NCBI RefSeq assembly: GCF_001613125.1
Contig: NZ_BDBT01000029.1
Coordinates: 1 to 64,000 of the forward strand
DNA length: 64,000 nucleotides
DNA from: Nocardia shimofusensis NBRC 100134
GTDB lineage: Bacteria; Actinomycetota; Actinomycetes; Mycobacteriales; Mycobacteriaceae
Direction of reading: 5' to 3'
Below are positions 34,101-44,849 of this stretch, piece by piece. The number at the start of each line of letters is the position of its first letter. The first letter of the stretch is position 1. The notes beneath the pieces are model-generated. The model was not told where the DNA came from, did no database searches, and saw nothing but the letters and a program-made list of their open reading frames with translations. Both the position numbers and the translations under genes were made by a program.

Positions 34101-35283
34101 CGATATAGCGCGCGATCGGTACGGCCGAGGTCGCCGCGGGCGACGGCGCGTTGAGCACGTGGATCGAGCGTGGTGTGCGCTCGATCAGGAAGTCGTGGAC
34201 CAGCGTGCCGTCCGGCAAGACCGCTTGCGCCCGGATACCGGCGGGACGCGGCCGCAGATCGCCCACGGTCAGCTCCGGGCAGTACTTGCGGCATTCCGCG
34301 AGATAGCCGCGTTTGAACAGCGAGTTGCGCAATTCCCGTGCGCCGGTGCGCAGATGGGTCCTGGCCACCCGTCGCATCCCGGGGAAGGTGAGGATGTCGC
34401 GCAGGTCGCGCAGATCCACGCTGCCCTTGCGGTAGCCCTCCCGCGACAGACCGAGCACCGCGTTCGGGCCGACGGTCAGCGCGCCGTCGACCGTGGGACT
34501 CAGGTGCACGCCGAGGAACGGGAGGCTCGGATCGGGGATCGGATAGATCAGTGTGTTCACCAGATCGGCACGCTCGGGCGGTAATTGGTAGTACTCGCCG
34601 CGGAACGGGACGATGCGCAGGCCGATGTCCAGTCCCGCGAGCCGGGCCATCCGGTCGGCCTGCAGGCCCGCGCACACCACCAGCGTGCGCGCCGTCCAGC
34701 GCCGGGCCGGCCCCGCCGTGCTCGCAGTACTTTCTACGGTGACGTGCTCGTCGGTCTCGGTGATCGCGGTGACCGGCGCGTCGAGCACCACCGTCCCACC
34801 GAGCGCGCGTACCCGCCCGGCCAGCGCCTCGGTGATCGCGCGATAGTCGACGATGCCGGTGCCGGGCACGAACAGCGCGCCCAGGCCGGTGACATGTGGC
34901 TCGCGCCTGCGCAATTCGGCCGCGTCGAGCAGTTCGACCCGCACGCCGTTGGTGATCGAGCGCTCGTGCAGCGCCAGCATCCGCTCGTGCTCGACGGCGT
35001 CGGTGGCCACCAGCAGCTTGCCGCAGATGCGGTGCTCGATCCCGTGTTCGCGGGCGAACTCGGTGGTCCAGCGTGCACCCGCGCGGCACAGTCGCGCCTT
35101 GAGGCTGTCGGGCTCGTAGTAGATGCCGGAGTGGATCACGCCGCTGTTGTGCCCGGTCTGGTGGGCGCCGAGCCGGTCGGCCTTCTCCACCAGCACCACG
35201 CTCGCGCCGGGGTTCCTGCTCAGCAGTTCGTGAGCCGTCGCGACGCCGACGATGCCGCCGCCGATCACACAGAAGTCGTACAC
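34045..35283 (-). CDS. lhgO: L-2-hydroxyglutarate oxidase (LhgO-like)
   Basis: The 412-residue FAD enzyme oxidises L-2-hydroxyglutarate to 2-oxoglutarate. The N-terminal dinucleotide-binding motif (YDFCVIGGGIVGVATAHELL), GAHQTGHNSGVIHSGIYY, RIVPFRGEYYQL and the C-terminal RPRPAGIRAQAV are typical of the family. GTG 35283 is the best start, since everything upstream in frame is Arg/Ser/Pro-rich antisense noise, although no strong ribosome binding site is seen. The last about 15 residues are encoded by a 16-bp repeat array. It lies downstream of the TM protein gene at 35453 on the same strand. Confidence 0.9.
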   Translation of the reverse strand: MYDFCVIGGGIVGVATAHELLSRNPGASVVLVEKADRLGAHQTGHNSGVIHSGIYYEPDSLKARLCRAGARWTTEFAREHGIEHRICGKLLVATDAVEHERMLALHERSITNGVRVELLDAAELRRREPHVTGLGALFVPGTGIVDYRAITEALAGRVRALGGTVVLDAPVTAITETDEHVTVESTASTAGPARRWTARTLVVCAGLQADRMARLAGLDIGLRIVPFRGEYYQLPPERADLVNTLIYPIPDPSLPFLGVHLSPTVDGALTVGPNAVLGLSREGYRKGSVDLRDLRDILTFPGMRRVARTHLRTGARELRNSLFKRGYLAECRKYCPELTVGDLRPRPAGIRAQAVLPDGTLVHDFLIERTPRSIHVLNAPSPAATSAVPIARYIVDRLRTPPTPNSPDSEQD

Positions 35284-35452
35284 GTCGGCACACAGTACTT
35301 CGCTCGCCCGAGGCCGCCCCGTCGCGTGGCGACGGAGGCACGGCGCACGTTTACCCGGGCACGGCGTGTGGCTCCGTGGGCGCAGGGCGCGTGGCCGGGC
35401 GGGCACAGGGCGCCGGACACCCGGCTCGTGGCTCCCTGGGCGCCGCGCGTGG

Positions 35453-36106
35453 CTACGCGGACGGCAGGGGGCCGGTGGGGCGCGCAGGCGGCGTCGTGCC
35501 CGGCATCTCCACGCTCCGCTCGCCGAGCACCGGGTCGGAGAAGCCGACCGCCACCCCACCGCGCCCACGGTCGATCTCGGTACTGAGCGTGGTGGAATCG
35601 CCGGGGGCGGTGGGGAAGTCGGTGAGCGCCCCGTACAGCGCCGCGGTGACCTCGGGGTCGATCGTGAGGGTGACCGTCGTGCGCTGTTCGTCGCGGCGGG
35701 TGTCCACCTCGGCCACGCCGAGGTCGAGATGGCCTCCGGACTCGGATCGACGGGCGGGCGCGGGCTGGGCTCCGGCTTGCTCGCCGCCGGCGGGGAGATC
35801 GACGGGATCGGCCGCGGGCTCGGTGACGGCCGCGCGGACCCGGCCCTCCGCCCCGCCGACGGCGAACGAGGCAGGGGCCGGGACGCCGGGCGCTGCGGCG
35901 GTGAATGCCCGCGCGATCCGGGGCTCCACCTCCACGACCGAGCGGTCCGGTCGGTCAAGGGTGGTTGCCGGTGCGGTGCTCGAGGCGCTCGGTGATATCT
36001 GGCTCATCACGTAGGCCCCCGCGGCCACGGTCAGGGTGAGGCTGGCCGCGCTCGCGGACACGATCGCGGTGTACCTGGCGGCCTGATTCGCCTGTTGTCC
36101 GGTCAC
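35453..36106 (-). CDS. Hypothetical membrane-anchored protein
   Basis: The 217-residue protein has one N-terminal membrane segment (AIVSASAASLTLTVAAGAYV), then an extracytoplasmic part that is Ala/Pro-rich at first and more structured later (VTLTIDPEVTAALYGALTDF). GTG 36106 was chosen because AGGAGG lies 8 nt upstream; the longer open frame would run through repeats. Three 19-bp repeats lie just upstream of the start and may be regulatory. I do not recognise the family. Confidence 0.7.
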   Translation of the reverse strand: MTGQQANQAARYTAIVSASAASLTLTVAAGAYVMSQISPSASSTAPATTLDRPDRSVVEVEPRIARAFTAAAPGVPAPASFAVGGAEGRVRAAVTEPAADPVDLPAGGEQAGAQPAPARRSESGGHLDLGVAEVDTRRDEQRTTVTLTIDPEVTAALYGALTDFPTAPGDSTTLSTEIDRGRGGVAVGFSDPVLGERSVEMPGTTPPARPTGPLPSA

Positions 36107-36121
36107 GATGCGTTCCTCCTC

Positions 36122-36178
36122 GGTGTCCCGAAAGCCCCGGTGGTGTCCCGAAAGTCCGGTGGTGTCCCGAAAGTCCGG
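36122..36178. repeat. Three copies of a roughly 19-bp repeat upstream of a gene start
   Basis: Copies start at 36122, 36142 and 36161 and share GGTGTCCCGAAAG(T/C)CC. They lie 16-72 bp upstream of the 36106 start, where operators are expected. Confidence 0.8.
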
Positions 36179-36409
36179 CCCGCATCGTCGAAAGCCGGAC
36201 GCGAGGCCAGCGTACGACAGCGGCCGAACGGCGAACTCCGGTGCGTCCAGGATCACATTCGCACGTTTCCGCGGGGTTTCCATCGAGCGGCAATGGGTAT
36301 CCCTGGCTGAGCAGGCGAGCGCCATACTCGACTGCCGGCGAGACCTCCGGCCAACGGCGTCCGGCCGTCGACACGAACGGCGCACCCAAGTTTGGCGCTC
36401 GCTTGCTCC

Positions 36410-36538
36410 CCGGCTCGATCCCTCGGCTCGCCTGCTTTCCGGCTCGATCCCTCGGCTAGCTCGTTTCCGGCTCGATCCCTCGGCTAGCTCGTTTCCGGCT
36501 CGATCCCTCGGCTAGCTCGTTTCCGGCTCGATCCCTCG
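36410..36538. repeat. 28-bp tandem repeat array
   Basis: One variant 29-bp copy (36410), three perfect 28-bp copies (36439, 36467, 36495) and a 16-bp partial copy (36523). The unit starts CCGGCTCGATCCCTCGGC and contains the palindrome GCTAGC. It lies 18 bp from the stop of the gene ending at 36556. Confidence 0.92.
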
Positions 36539-36555
36539 CCCGAGCCGCTCGTGCT

Positions 36556-37347
36556 TCAGTCGAACTGGCCCGCCGTCCGCCCCGACCCGCTCGGTCCCGC
36601 GAAGGCTTGAGCGATGCTCAGCCATTGGACGGCCTCGGCTCCCCGCGCGCGCACCGCGAGGTCGTCCGGATGCCGTCGCTGTGTCACCAGCAGGCAGAAG
36701 TCGACCGCGGGTCCGCTCACTCGCTGGGTCGCCGTCTCGGGGCCCCAGGTCCACAGACCGCCGTCCGGCGCGGTGAGCTCGATCCGGAACTCCTCGGCGG
36801 GCGGCGTCTCGCCGCGCACCGCGTACGCGAAATCGCGGGTGCGCACGCCGATGTGCGCGATCCCGCGCAGCCGCGCCGTGGGTTCCCTGCGCACGCCGAG
36901 GGCGTCGGCCACGTCCTGCCCGTGCGCCCAGGTCTCCATCAGCCGGGCGGTGGTCATCGAGGCGGCGCTCATGGGCGGGCCGAACCACGGCAGCTTCGTC
37001 CCCGCGGGCACCGCGCGCAGGGCCGCGATCAGACCGTCGCGTCCAGCACGCCAGCGCCGCAGCAGATCGGCGGGCGCCATCTCGGCGGCCTCGGCGGCGA
37101 CATCGTCGACCATGGTGAGCACGCCCGCCCCGGCCTCGGTGACCCGCCGGGTGAACTCGGCCGGATCGGTCGCGGCGACGGTGGCGATCTCGTCGGTCCA
37201 GGCCAGGTGCCCGATCTGATGGGCGATGGTCCAGCCGGGCGCCGGCGTCTCGGTACGCCACTGCGCGTCGGTCAGCGGGGCCACCAGCTTTTCGAGATCC
37301 GCGCATTCCGCGGCGAAATCGCCGAGCAGAACTTCCAGGTCAGCCAT
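36556..37347 (-). CDS. TIGR03084-type metal-binding protein (maleylpyruvate isomerase N-terminal / DinB-like)
   Basis: The 263-residue protein has a four-helix DinB-like domain with His ligands in WTIAHQIGHLAW and ETWAHGQDV. A C-terminal domain follows (GVRTRDFAYAVRGETPPAEE, then GGLWTWGPE), matching the actinobacterial TIGR03084 family related to mycothiol-dependent enzymes. ATG 37347 (MADLEVLLGDFAAEC) begins the helix bundle; the longer frame from 37434 adds unrelated residues. The substrate is unknown. Its 3' end runs into the 28-bp repeat array. Confidence 0.85.
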   Translation of the reverse strand: MADLEVLLGDFAAECADLEKLVAPLTDAQWRTETPAPGWTIAHQIGHLAWTDEIATVAATDPAEFTRRVTEAGAGVLTMVDDVAAEAAEMAPADLLRRWRAGRDGLIAALRAVPAGTKLPWFGPPMSAASMTTARLMETWAHGQDVADALGVRREPTARLRGIAHIGVRTRDFAYAVRGETPPAEEFRIELTAPDGGLWTWGPETATQRVSGPAVDFCLLVTQRRHPDDLAVRARGAEAVQWLSIAQAFAGPSGSGRTAGQFD

Positions 37348-37474
37348 CACTACCCCTTGCCGGTCAGGGGCACACGGTCGTTGTGTGCCTGCTACCGACC
37401 AGCATCGCAGCGCCGACCGGGCAAACACAAGCACGCGTGCTGGTTTTTCCTGAGTCGGTCGATTCCGGCGGTCC

Positions 37475-38830
37475 TCACCAGCCGAACAGCAGCAGATGCA
37501 CCGCGCCGACGCCGAGGCCCAGCACCGCGCCGTGCAGGTAGAGCAGCCAGGCGTCCTGTTCGACCGAGGCGTAGAACATCTCCATGAATTCCCCGGGCGA
37601 GAGCATCCGCAGTTTGCGGGTGGCGAACTCGTCGATCTTCGAGGCTTGTTCGCGGGCGAACGCCTCGTCCTCGGCCAGGCTCGGCGCCAGCCCCACCGCC
37701 GCGCCCGCGGCGCCGACGGTCAGGTTGTCGAACTGGCGTGCGCCGAACGCCGCGCGCACCACCGAGTGGGTCGGTCCGAGCTGGCGGTGGATTTCGTCGG
37801 AGATCAGCCGTTCGATGAGCTGGCGGGTTTTGTCGCCGTTGGGCCCCTCGAGCAGTTCCTCCGACAGATTCGGCAGGGTGAGCACCTGATAGGCCAGAAT
37901 GTGCGCGAGGTCGGTCGCCGCCTGCGGCTGTCGCTTGGCCAGCAGCGCCTGGCGCCACAGATATTTGTAGCGCGGTTGCGGATCGCCGGGTTCGAACACC
38001 ATCTTCACCGCGATCACATTGACGATCACGCCGATGGCTGCCGAGGCCAGTAACACGATCAGCCAGGCCGGAAGCCAGCCGATCACCGGAATGCTGTCGT
38101 GCACGTGCAGATACAGGGCCAGCAGCAGGCCGAACGGCGCGCCGAGCAGGCCGATCCGGATCATGAATCTCAGTTCCGGCTCGGCGATGGTGGTGGTCAG
38201 ATCCTTCAGGATCTCCGGATTCTGGCGCAGGTAGCGGATGACAAAGGTCTTGATATCGATGAGCTGGTCGATATTGTCGCCGAGGGATTCGAACGAGCGC
38301 CTGCACAATTTCGGCAGCTGGGCGTCGACGCGCTGATAGATCACCTGCTTGACCTGGCGCGGCACCGCTTTCCACAGATCCGGGTTCTCCCGGTACATCA
38401 CCTCGTCGACGATCTCGGGTGTCCGTGACCGGGCGATCTCGGCGATATAGTCCGCGACGCCGTCCAGATCGAGTTCGTGGATGAAATCTCGCGGACTGCC
38501 GATCCGCATCAGCGCCTTGTCGACGCAGATACTGGCCATCTTCTCCGCGCGCGCCGGAATGAAACCCTGAAAACCCAGCCGTCTGCCGTCACCGGAGAAC
38601 GTCGGCAGCACCTGCACCCGCCGCGGCAGATACGGATAGAGCACGTGCAGTCCGGGAATGCGCACGCCGCGGAATTCCACCGGCCAGAAGAGCATGAGCA
38701 CGCCGGTCCAGTTGGTGAGCAGGCCCGCGATCGCGGCGAATATCGGGAAACTGATCAGTTCGACGACGAACGTGGATTGTCCGGTGAGTCCCTCCCAGTC
38801 GATGAACACCCCTGCCGCGAGTGTCGACAT
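37475..38830 (-). CDS. DUF445 family membrane protein
   Basis: The 451-residue protein has membrane segments at the N-terminus (FPIFAAIAGLLTNWTGVLML) and in the middle (IRIGLLGAPFGLLLALYLHV, LPAWLIVLLASAAIGVIVNV), plus a final hydrophobic segment (LYLHGAVLGLGVGAVHLLLF). The PVEFRGVRIPGL motif and the repeated NWTGV / NVIAVKMVFEPGDP blocks are typical of DUF445 (YheB-like). The soluble parts are helical. The start GTG/ATG region near 38830 fits a short cytoplasmic end. The function is not known. It is divergent from lon. Confidence 0.87.
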   Translation of the reverse strand: MSTLAAGVFIDWEGLTGQSTFVVELISFPIFAAIAGLLTNWTGVLMLFWPVEFRGVRIPGLHVLYPYLPRRVQVLPTFSGDGRRLGFQGFIPARAEKMASICVDKALMRIGSPRDFIHELDLDGVADYIAEIARSRTPEIVDEVMYRENPDLWKAVPRQVKQVIYQRVDAQLPKLCRRSFESLGDNIDQLIDIKTFVIRYLRQNPEILKDLTTTIAEPELRFMIRIGLLGAPFGLLLALYLHVHDSIPVIGWLPAWLIVLLASAAIGVIVNVIAVKMVFEPGDPQPRYKYLWRQALLAKRQPQAATDLAHILAYQVLTLPNLSEELLEGPNGDKTRQLIERLISDEIHRQLGPTHSVVRAAFGARQFDNLTVGAAGAAVGLAPSLAEDEAFAREQASKIDEFATRKLRMLSPGEFMEMFYASVEQDAWLLYLHGAVLGLGVGAVHLLLFGW

Positions 38831-39021
38831 CCTGGAGGTCCCCCTTCAACCGATCCTGTGAACTAGCTCGAGGCCTCACATTCTCATTGCCCTGATCGGG
38901 TGTCAACGCGCGCTGTAGCGCCGCTGCCGCCGATCGTCCGGCCGCCGCGCGCTTGTCGGTGACCGCCGCTTCGCTGTCGGTGAACACCGCCACCAGGGGG
39001 AACAATGCGAAATCTCGGCGG

Positions 39022-39042
39022 GTTGAGTAGGTATCGCTCAAC
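39022..39042. promoter_or_regulatory. HAIR-like element (HspR operator) upstream of lon
   Basis: GTTGAGT, seven bases, GCTCAAC. This differs from the HspR consensus CTTGAGT-N7-ACTCAAG only at the outer base of each arm and at one inner base. HspR controls lon in Streptomyces. The centre lies about 30 bp before the lon start. Confidence 0.7.
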
Positions 39043-39062
39043 TCCTTGGAGGGATCGAAGAC

Positions 39063-41534
<2,472 letters not shown>

Positions 41535-41578
41535 TCGTCGCCGCCCGAGGGCATCCCCTGTGGGTGACCGGATAGTCC

Positions 41579-42511
41579 TCAGATGGCCGCAGACCCGGCG
41601 TGCTCTGCGGCCATCTCCGACAACACGTCGTCGATGAGGGTAGGCAAGACATCCAGCGCCTTCATGGTGAACGACGCGTCGAGGATGTTCGGCCGGTCGT
41701 ACAGGTACAGCATCTCCGGGATCTCCGCCATGATCGAGTCCGACCTTCCGATCTCCTCGAGCTCGGCCCTCGTCATCGGATGCAGCCGCGGGTCGGGGGC
41801 ACCGGCTGCGGCGGCCAAGCGTGCTGCGAGTTCGCGCACCGGCGCCGAGGAGGTGGGCGGCACATGCCAGGCACGTCCCCAGGACTGCTCATGGCGCGCC
41901 GCGGTCACGAGAGTGCGCGCCGCATCGCCTGTGTAGGTCCAACTGTGTGGCGCATCGAGGTCGCCAGGATAGGAGGCGGGCGATCCGGCCAGCACATGCG
42001 CGCCGACCATGAGTGTGAACGGTGAGTAGGCGCCCGCGCCGAGGAAGTCGCCGGCTCGGACCTCGGTTACCCGAACCCGCCCGGCGTCGTAGGCGGCGCG
42101 GGCATCATTCCACATCTGAGCCCGCACACGGCCTTTGACACTGGTCGCCGCCAGCGGAAGGTCTTCTGTCAGAGGTGAATCGGTATGACCGTAGCCGTAG
42201 GTGTTGCCGAGCATGACGTAGTCGGCGCCGGTGCGTTCGGCCGCTGCCAGCACAGCGGCGGCCAGCGGAGGAAAATCGGTCGGCCAGCGGTCGTAGGCGG
42301 GCATGGCGCAGTTGAACAGGGCGACTGCGCCGCGCGTCAACTCGATGAGCCGCGTGGTGTCGGTGGCGTCGGCGGCGACTCGCTCGATGCGCTCGTGCAC
42401 CGGCCCACCGCCGTGTCGGGTGACGAGTCGAACCTGCTCCCCGGCATCTGCCAGCAAGCGGGCAGTGGCCGATCCGGTGGCTCCGGCTCCGATGACGACA
42501 TGCGTGGACAT
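41579..42511 (-). CDS. NAD(P)-binding SDR / epimerase-like protein
   Basis: The 310-residue protein has an N-terminal Rossmann motif (HVVIGAGATGSATARLLADA), followed by conserved epimerase-like blocks (ADYVMLGNTYGYGHTD, VRAGDFLGAGAYSPFTLMVG, PHSWTYTGDAARTLV). It resembles NAD-dependent epimerase/dehydratase proteins that act on hydrophobic or sugar substrates. It is divergent from the AraC-type regulator at 42616, a common layout for a regulator and its target. Codon usage around this pair seems somewhat less GC-extreme than in the neighbours, so recent transfer is possible. Confidence 0.85.
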   Translation of the reverse strand: MSTHVVIGAGATGSATARLLADAGEQVRLVTRHGGGPVHERIERVAADATDTTRLIELTRGAVALFNCAMPAYDRWPTDFPPLAAAVLAAAERTGADYVMLGNTYGYGHTDSPLTEDLPLAATSVKGRVRAQMWNDARAAYDAGRVRVTEVRAGDFLGAGAYSPFTLMVGAHVLAGSPASYPGDLDAPHSWTYTGDAARTLVTAARHEQSWGRAWHVPPTSSAPVRELAARLAAAAGAPDPRLHPMTRAELEEIGRSDSIMAEIPEMLYLYDRPNILDASFTMKALDVLPTLIDDVLSEMAAEHAGSAAI

Positions 42512-42615
42512 CCGCGTTCTCCCTGGTCACAGAGGTATGGGTGGCGCCGGACGCGAGAGCGCGACGACGTGTTCCCAAGCTTCGGCCCTGAGGAATCCAT
42601 ACGATAGGGGCCCAG

Positions 42616-43632
42616 ATGCCAACAATCCGGAGGTTCAGGCCAGTGCAGGTTCGGGCCACGCATCGAGTGGCTGTTGTGGCCGTCCCCCCAGTCACTACCT
42701 TCGATCTGTCCATCCCCGAGTTGGTGCTCGGCGAAGCCATGGTCGACGGCGCCCCTGGCTACCTCGTGCGTGTATGTACCGCGCGGCCCGGATCTGTCGC
42801 CACCAACAGCAGCCTCGAGGTCACCGTCCGCCACGGCCTGGAAGCCGCCGGTGACGCCGACACGGTCATCGTCACCGGAACCGGTGCGCGTGACGACATC
42901 GACCCGCGCATTCTCATGATGCTGCGCCGTTCCGCAGTCGCAGGTAAGCGAATCGCCTCGATCTGCACCGGAGCCTTCGTGCTCGCCCAGGCCGGTTTGC
43001 TCGACGGCCGTCGAGCCACCACCTACTGGGCGAAATCCGACGAGTTCGCCGGCCGCTACCCCGAAGTGGAGCTTCGCCCCGACGTGCTGTACGTCGAGGA
43101 CGGCAACATCGTGACGTCTGCCGGACTGTCGGCAGGCATCGACCTGTGCCTGCATCTGGTGCGAACCGACTACGGCGCCGTGACAGCCAACGCGGTTGCC
43201 CGCCTCATGGTGGCGGCGCCTGTGCGACCGGGTGGACAAGCCCAGTTCATCAAGACACCGCTACCGCCGGAGACCGGCACCTCCCTGACGGACACCCGTA
43301 GTTGGGCACTCGACCGACTGCATGAGCCACTCACCCGTGCTGCTCTGGCGAATCATGCCCGCACCAGCATCCGTACTCTGACCCGCAAGTTCCATGCGGA
43401 GACTGGTCTCAGCCCGCTCCAATGGCTGCTTCATCAGCGCATCAATCGAGCCCAGGAGTTGCTGGAAACGACCGACTTGCCGATGGACCGAGTTGCCTGC
43501 CTCAGTGGCCTGGCAACCACCGATTCCTTGCGCAAGCATCTGTCGCGGAGTACTGGACTGACACCGAGCGCCTACCGCGCCGCGTTCACCCAGCACCCGG
43601 ACCGGCCGCGCGGAGGCGTGCCCGGAGCGTGA
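42616..43632 (+). CDS. GlxA-type AraC-family transcriptional regulator (DJ-1/PfpI domain)
   Basis: The 338-residue protein combines a DJ-1/PfpI-like domain (about residues 18-190; KRIASICTGAFVLAQAGLLDG, with the Cys in the nucleophile-elbow position) and a C-terminal AraC-type DNA-binding domain (about 225-325; TSIRTLTRKFHAETGLSPLQ, then SRSTGLTPSAYR). Members activate or repress adjacent catabolic or stress genes. It probably controls the divergent SDR gene; their start codons lie about 100 bp apart. Confidence 0.88.
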   Translation: MPTIRRFRPVQVRATHRVAVVAVPPVTTFDLSIPELVLGEAMVDGAPGYLVRVCTARPGSVATNSSLEVTVRHGLEAAGDADTVIVTGTGARDDIDPRILMMLRRSAVAGKRIASICTGAFVLAQAGLLDGRRATTYWAKSDEFAGRYPEVELRPDVLYVEDGNIVTSAGLSAGIDLCLHLVRTDYGAVTANAVARLMVAAPVRPGGQAQFIKTPLPPETGTSLTDTRSWALDRLHEPLTRAALANHARTSIRTLTRKFHAETGLSPLQWLLHQRINRAQELLETTDLPMDRVACLSGLATTDSLRKHLSRSTGLTPSAYRAAFTQHPDRPRGGVPGA

Positions 43633-43721
43633 ACGAAGGACCAGCGGGGGAGAGATCTGGGCCTGTGTAGGTTCCCGACCGTCCGATTGTCATCAACCGC
43701 GTGTCCTTTCGGAAGGGTGGG

Positions 43722-44156
43722 TCAGCTGAGGGTGCGCTCCACAGCCCGCGTCGTGCCCTGGGCGAGGGCGCACAGCACCGGCTCAGCACCGTCGGTCTCG
43801 GCGAAGATCTCGCAGTTCACCACCGCCTGTCGCCGGGTCGAGCCGGTCACCTGGGCCTCGGCGCGCAGCCTCTGCCCGGAGGCGGGCCGCAGGTAGGTGA
43901 TGCTGAACCCGCCGGTGAGCACATTGGCGCCGAGCACGGTGCCCGCCGCGAACGTGAGCGCGTTGTCGGCGAGGTAGGACAGCACTCCGCCGTGCACGTA
44001 TCCGAACTGCTGGCCGAGCTGCGGCCGGATCGGTACCAGCAGGGTGGCCGCGCCGTCACCGAAGGCGGTCAGCCTGGTGCCGATGAGCTCCGCGAACGGC
44101 TGGGCGGAGAGCACTTGCACGGCCTGGTCGAACTCGAGGGTGGTGGAGCCGGTCAT
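43722..44156 (-). CDS. PaaI-type hotdog thioesterase
   Basis: The 144-residue protein has the hotdog-fold signature (FGYVHGGVLSYLADNALTFAAG), typical of PaaI / acyl-CoA thioesterases, with His-Gly-Gly and the helix Asp at the expected site. ATG 44156 (MTGSTTLEFDQAV) follows a weak ribosome binding site and fits the usual family length. It lies 53 bp downstream of the TetR gene on the same strand and is its likely target. The acyl-CoA substrate is unknown. Confidence 0.87.
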   Translation of the reverse strand: MTGSTTLEFDQAVQVLSAQPFAELIGTRLTAFGDGAATLLVPIRPQLGQQFGYVHGGVLSYLADNALTFAAGTVLGANVLTGGFSITYLRPASGQRLRAEAQVTGSTRRQAVVNCEIFAETDGAEPVLCALAQGTTRAVERTLS

Positions 44157-44209
44157 GGGGAAGCCTTTCTGGGGGGCGGGGGCAGGAATCGGCTTGTAGC
44201 GGAACGAGA

Positions 44210-44791
44210 TCAATCGTCGGAGGGCTGGGTTGCCTCGGGCGCGCCCGCCAATACCAGCCACGCCGCGCGGGCGAGTTCGCCGGCGACTTCCGTCGGCGGC
44301 GCCGCGACCGCCCCGCCGAGCCATTGGCGTGAATACTCCTGTGCCGGACCGAGCCAGAGCGCGTAGAGCACGTCGACATCGAGCGCGCGCACCGCGCCGT
44401 AGCCCGCGTGTGTGCGCCACCACCGGGCGACGTCGGTCAGGAAGACGCGGTTGCTCTCGCTCTCGTGGACGCCGGGTGGTCGCGCGGACATGAGAATCGT
44501 CGCCCGGTGCCGGTTCTCGGTGACCCAGCGCAGATGCTCGTGGACACCACCGATCACCCCGGCGCGAGCGTCGGCGCTGTCGCCGACCACGGCCCAGAAG
44601 TGCCGCTGGTAGTCGCGCAGCGCGTGCGCCCACACCTGCCGGTACAGCTCCGCCTTGTCCGGGAAGTGGTGGTACAGCGCGCCGACGCTCGCTCCCGCGC
44701 TCGCCCTGATGCTCGCCAGGGTGGCGTCAACGGTCCCCTGTTCGGCGAACTCGCGCTCGGCCGCCAGCAGCAACCGATCTCGAATCTTCAC
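44210..44791 (-). CDS. TetR family regulator
   Basis: The 193-residue protein has an N-terminal helix-turn-helix (DRLLLAAEREFAEQGTVDAT, then SVGALYHHFPDKAELY) and a helical C-terminal ligand domain. The start is GTG 44791. It is in an operon with the thioesterase and divergent from DNA polymerase IV. An inverted repeat at 44795-44809 abuts its start codon and is a probable self-operator. Confidence 0.9.
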   Translation of the reverse strand: MKIRDRLLLAAEREFAEQGTVDATLASIRASAGASVGALYHHFPDKAELYRQVWAHALRDYQRHFWAVVGDSADARAGVIGGVHEHLRWVTENRHRATILMSARPPGVHESESNRVFLTDVARWWRTHAGYGAVRALDVDVLYALWLGPAQEYSRQWLGGAVAAPPTEVAGELARAAWLVLAGAPEATQPSDD

Positions 44792-44794
44792 AAC

Positions 44795-44809
44795 CAGAAT
44801 TTAGTTCTG
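44795..44809. promoter_or_regulatory. Probable TetR self-operator
   Basis: CAGAA-TTTAG-TTCTG, extended by AACC on the left and TTTT on the right. It overlaps the region just upstream of the tetR start and lies about 40 bp before the polymerase start. Confidence 0.4.
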
Positions 44810-44849
44810 TTTTTCCGGTGTGGCAAGCCGTGCCGCAGCTGTCGCCGGG

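Larger units (their letters stand above)
36107..36555. other. 449-bp intergenic region built largely of tandem repeats
   Basis: Next to the 36106 gene lie three 19-bp repeats, and next to the 36556 gene lies a 28-bp repeat array. The middle part (36180-36409) has no gene that I can support. On the minus strand the region follows the gene ending at 36556 and precedes the gene starting at 36106. Confidence 0.6.

Noticed and set aside
34045..35958. Extended N-terminus of the L-2-hydroxyglutarate oxidase (start far upstream of 35283)
   Set aside because: The extra residues are Arg/Ser/Pro-rich and overlap the gene at 35453-36106 in another frame; the FAD motif starts right at 35283.
36410..36538. 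28-bp repeats as CRISPR repeats
   Set aside because: The length fits, but copies are directly adjacent with no spacers.
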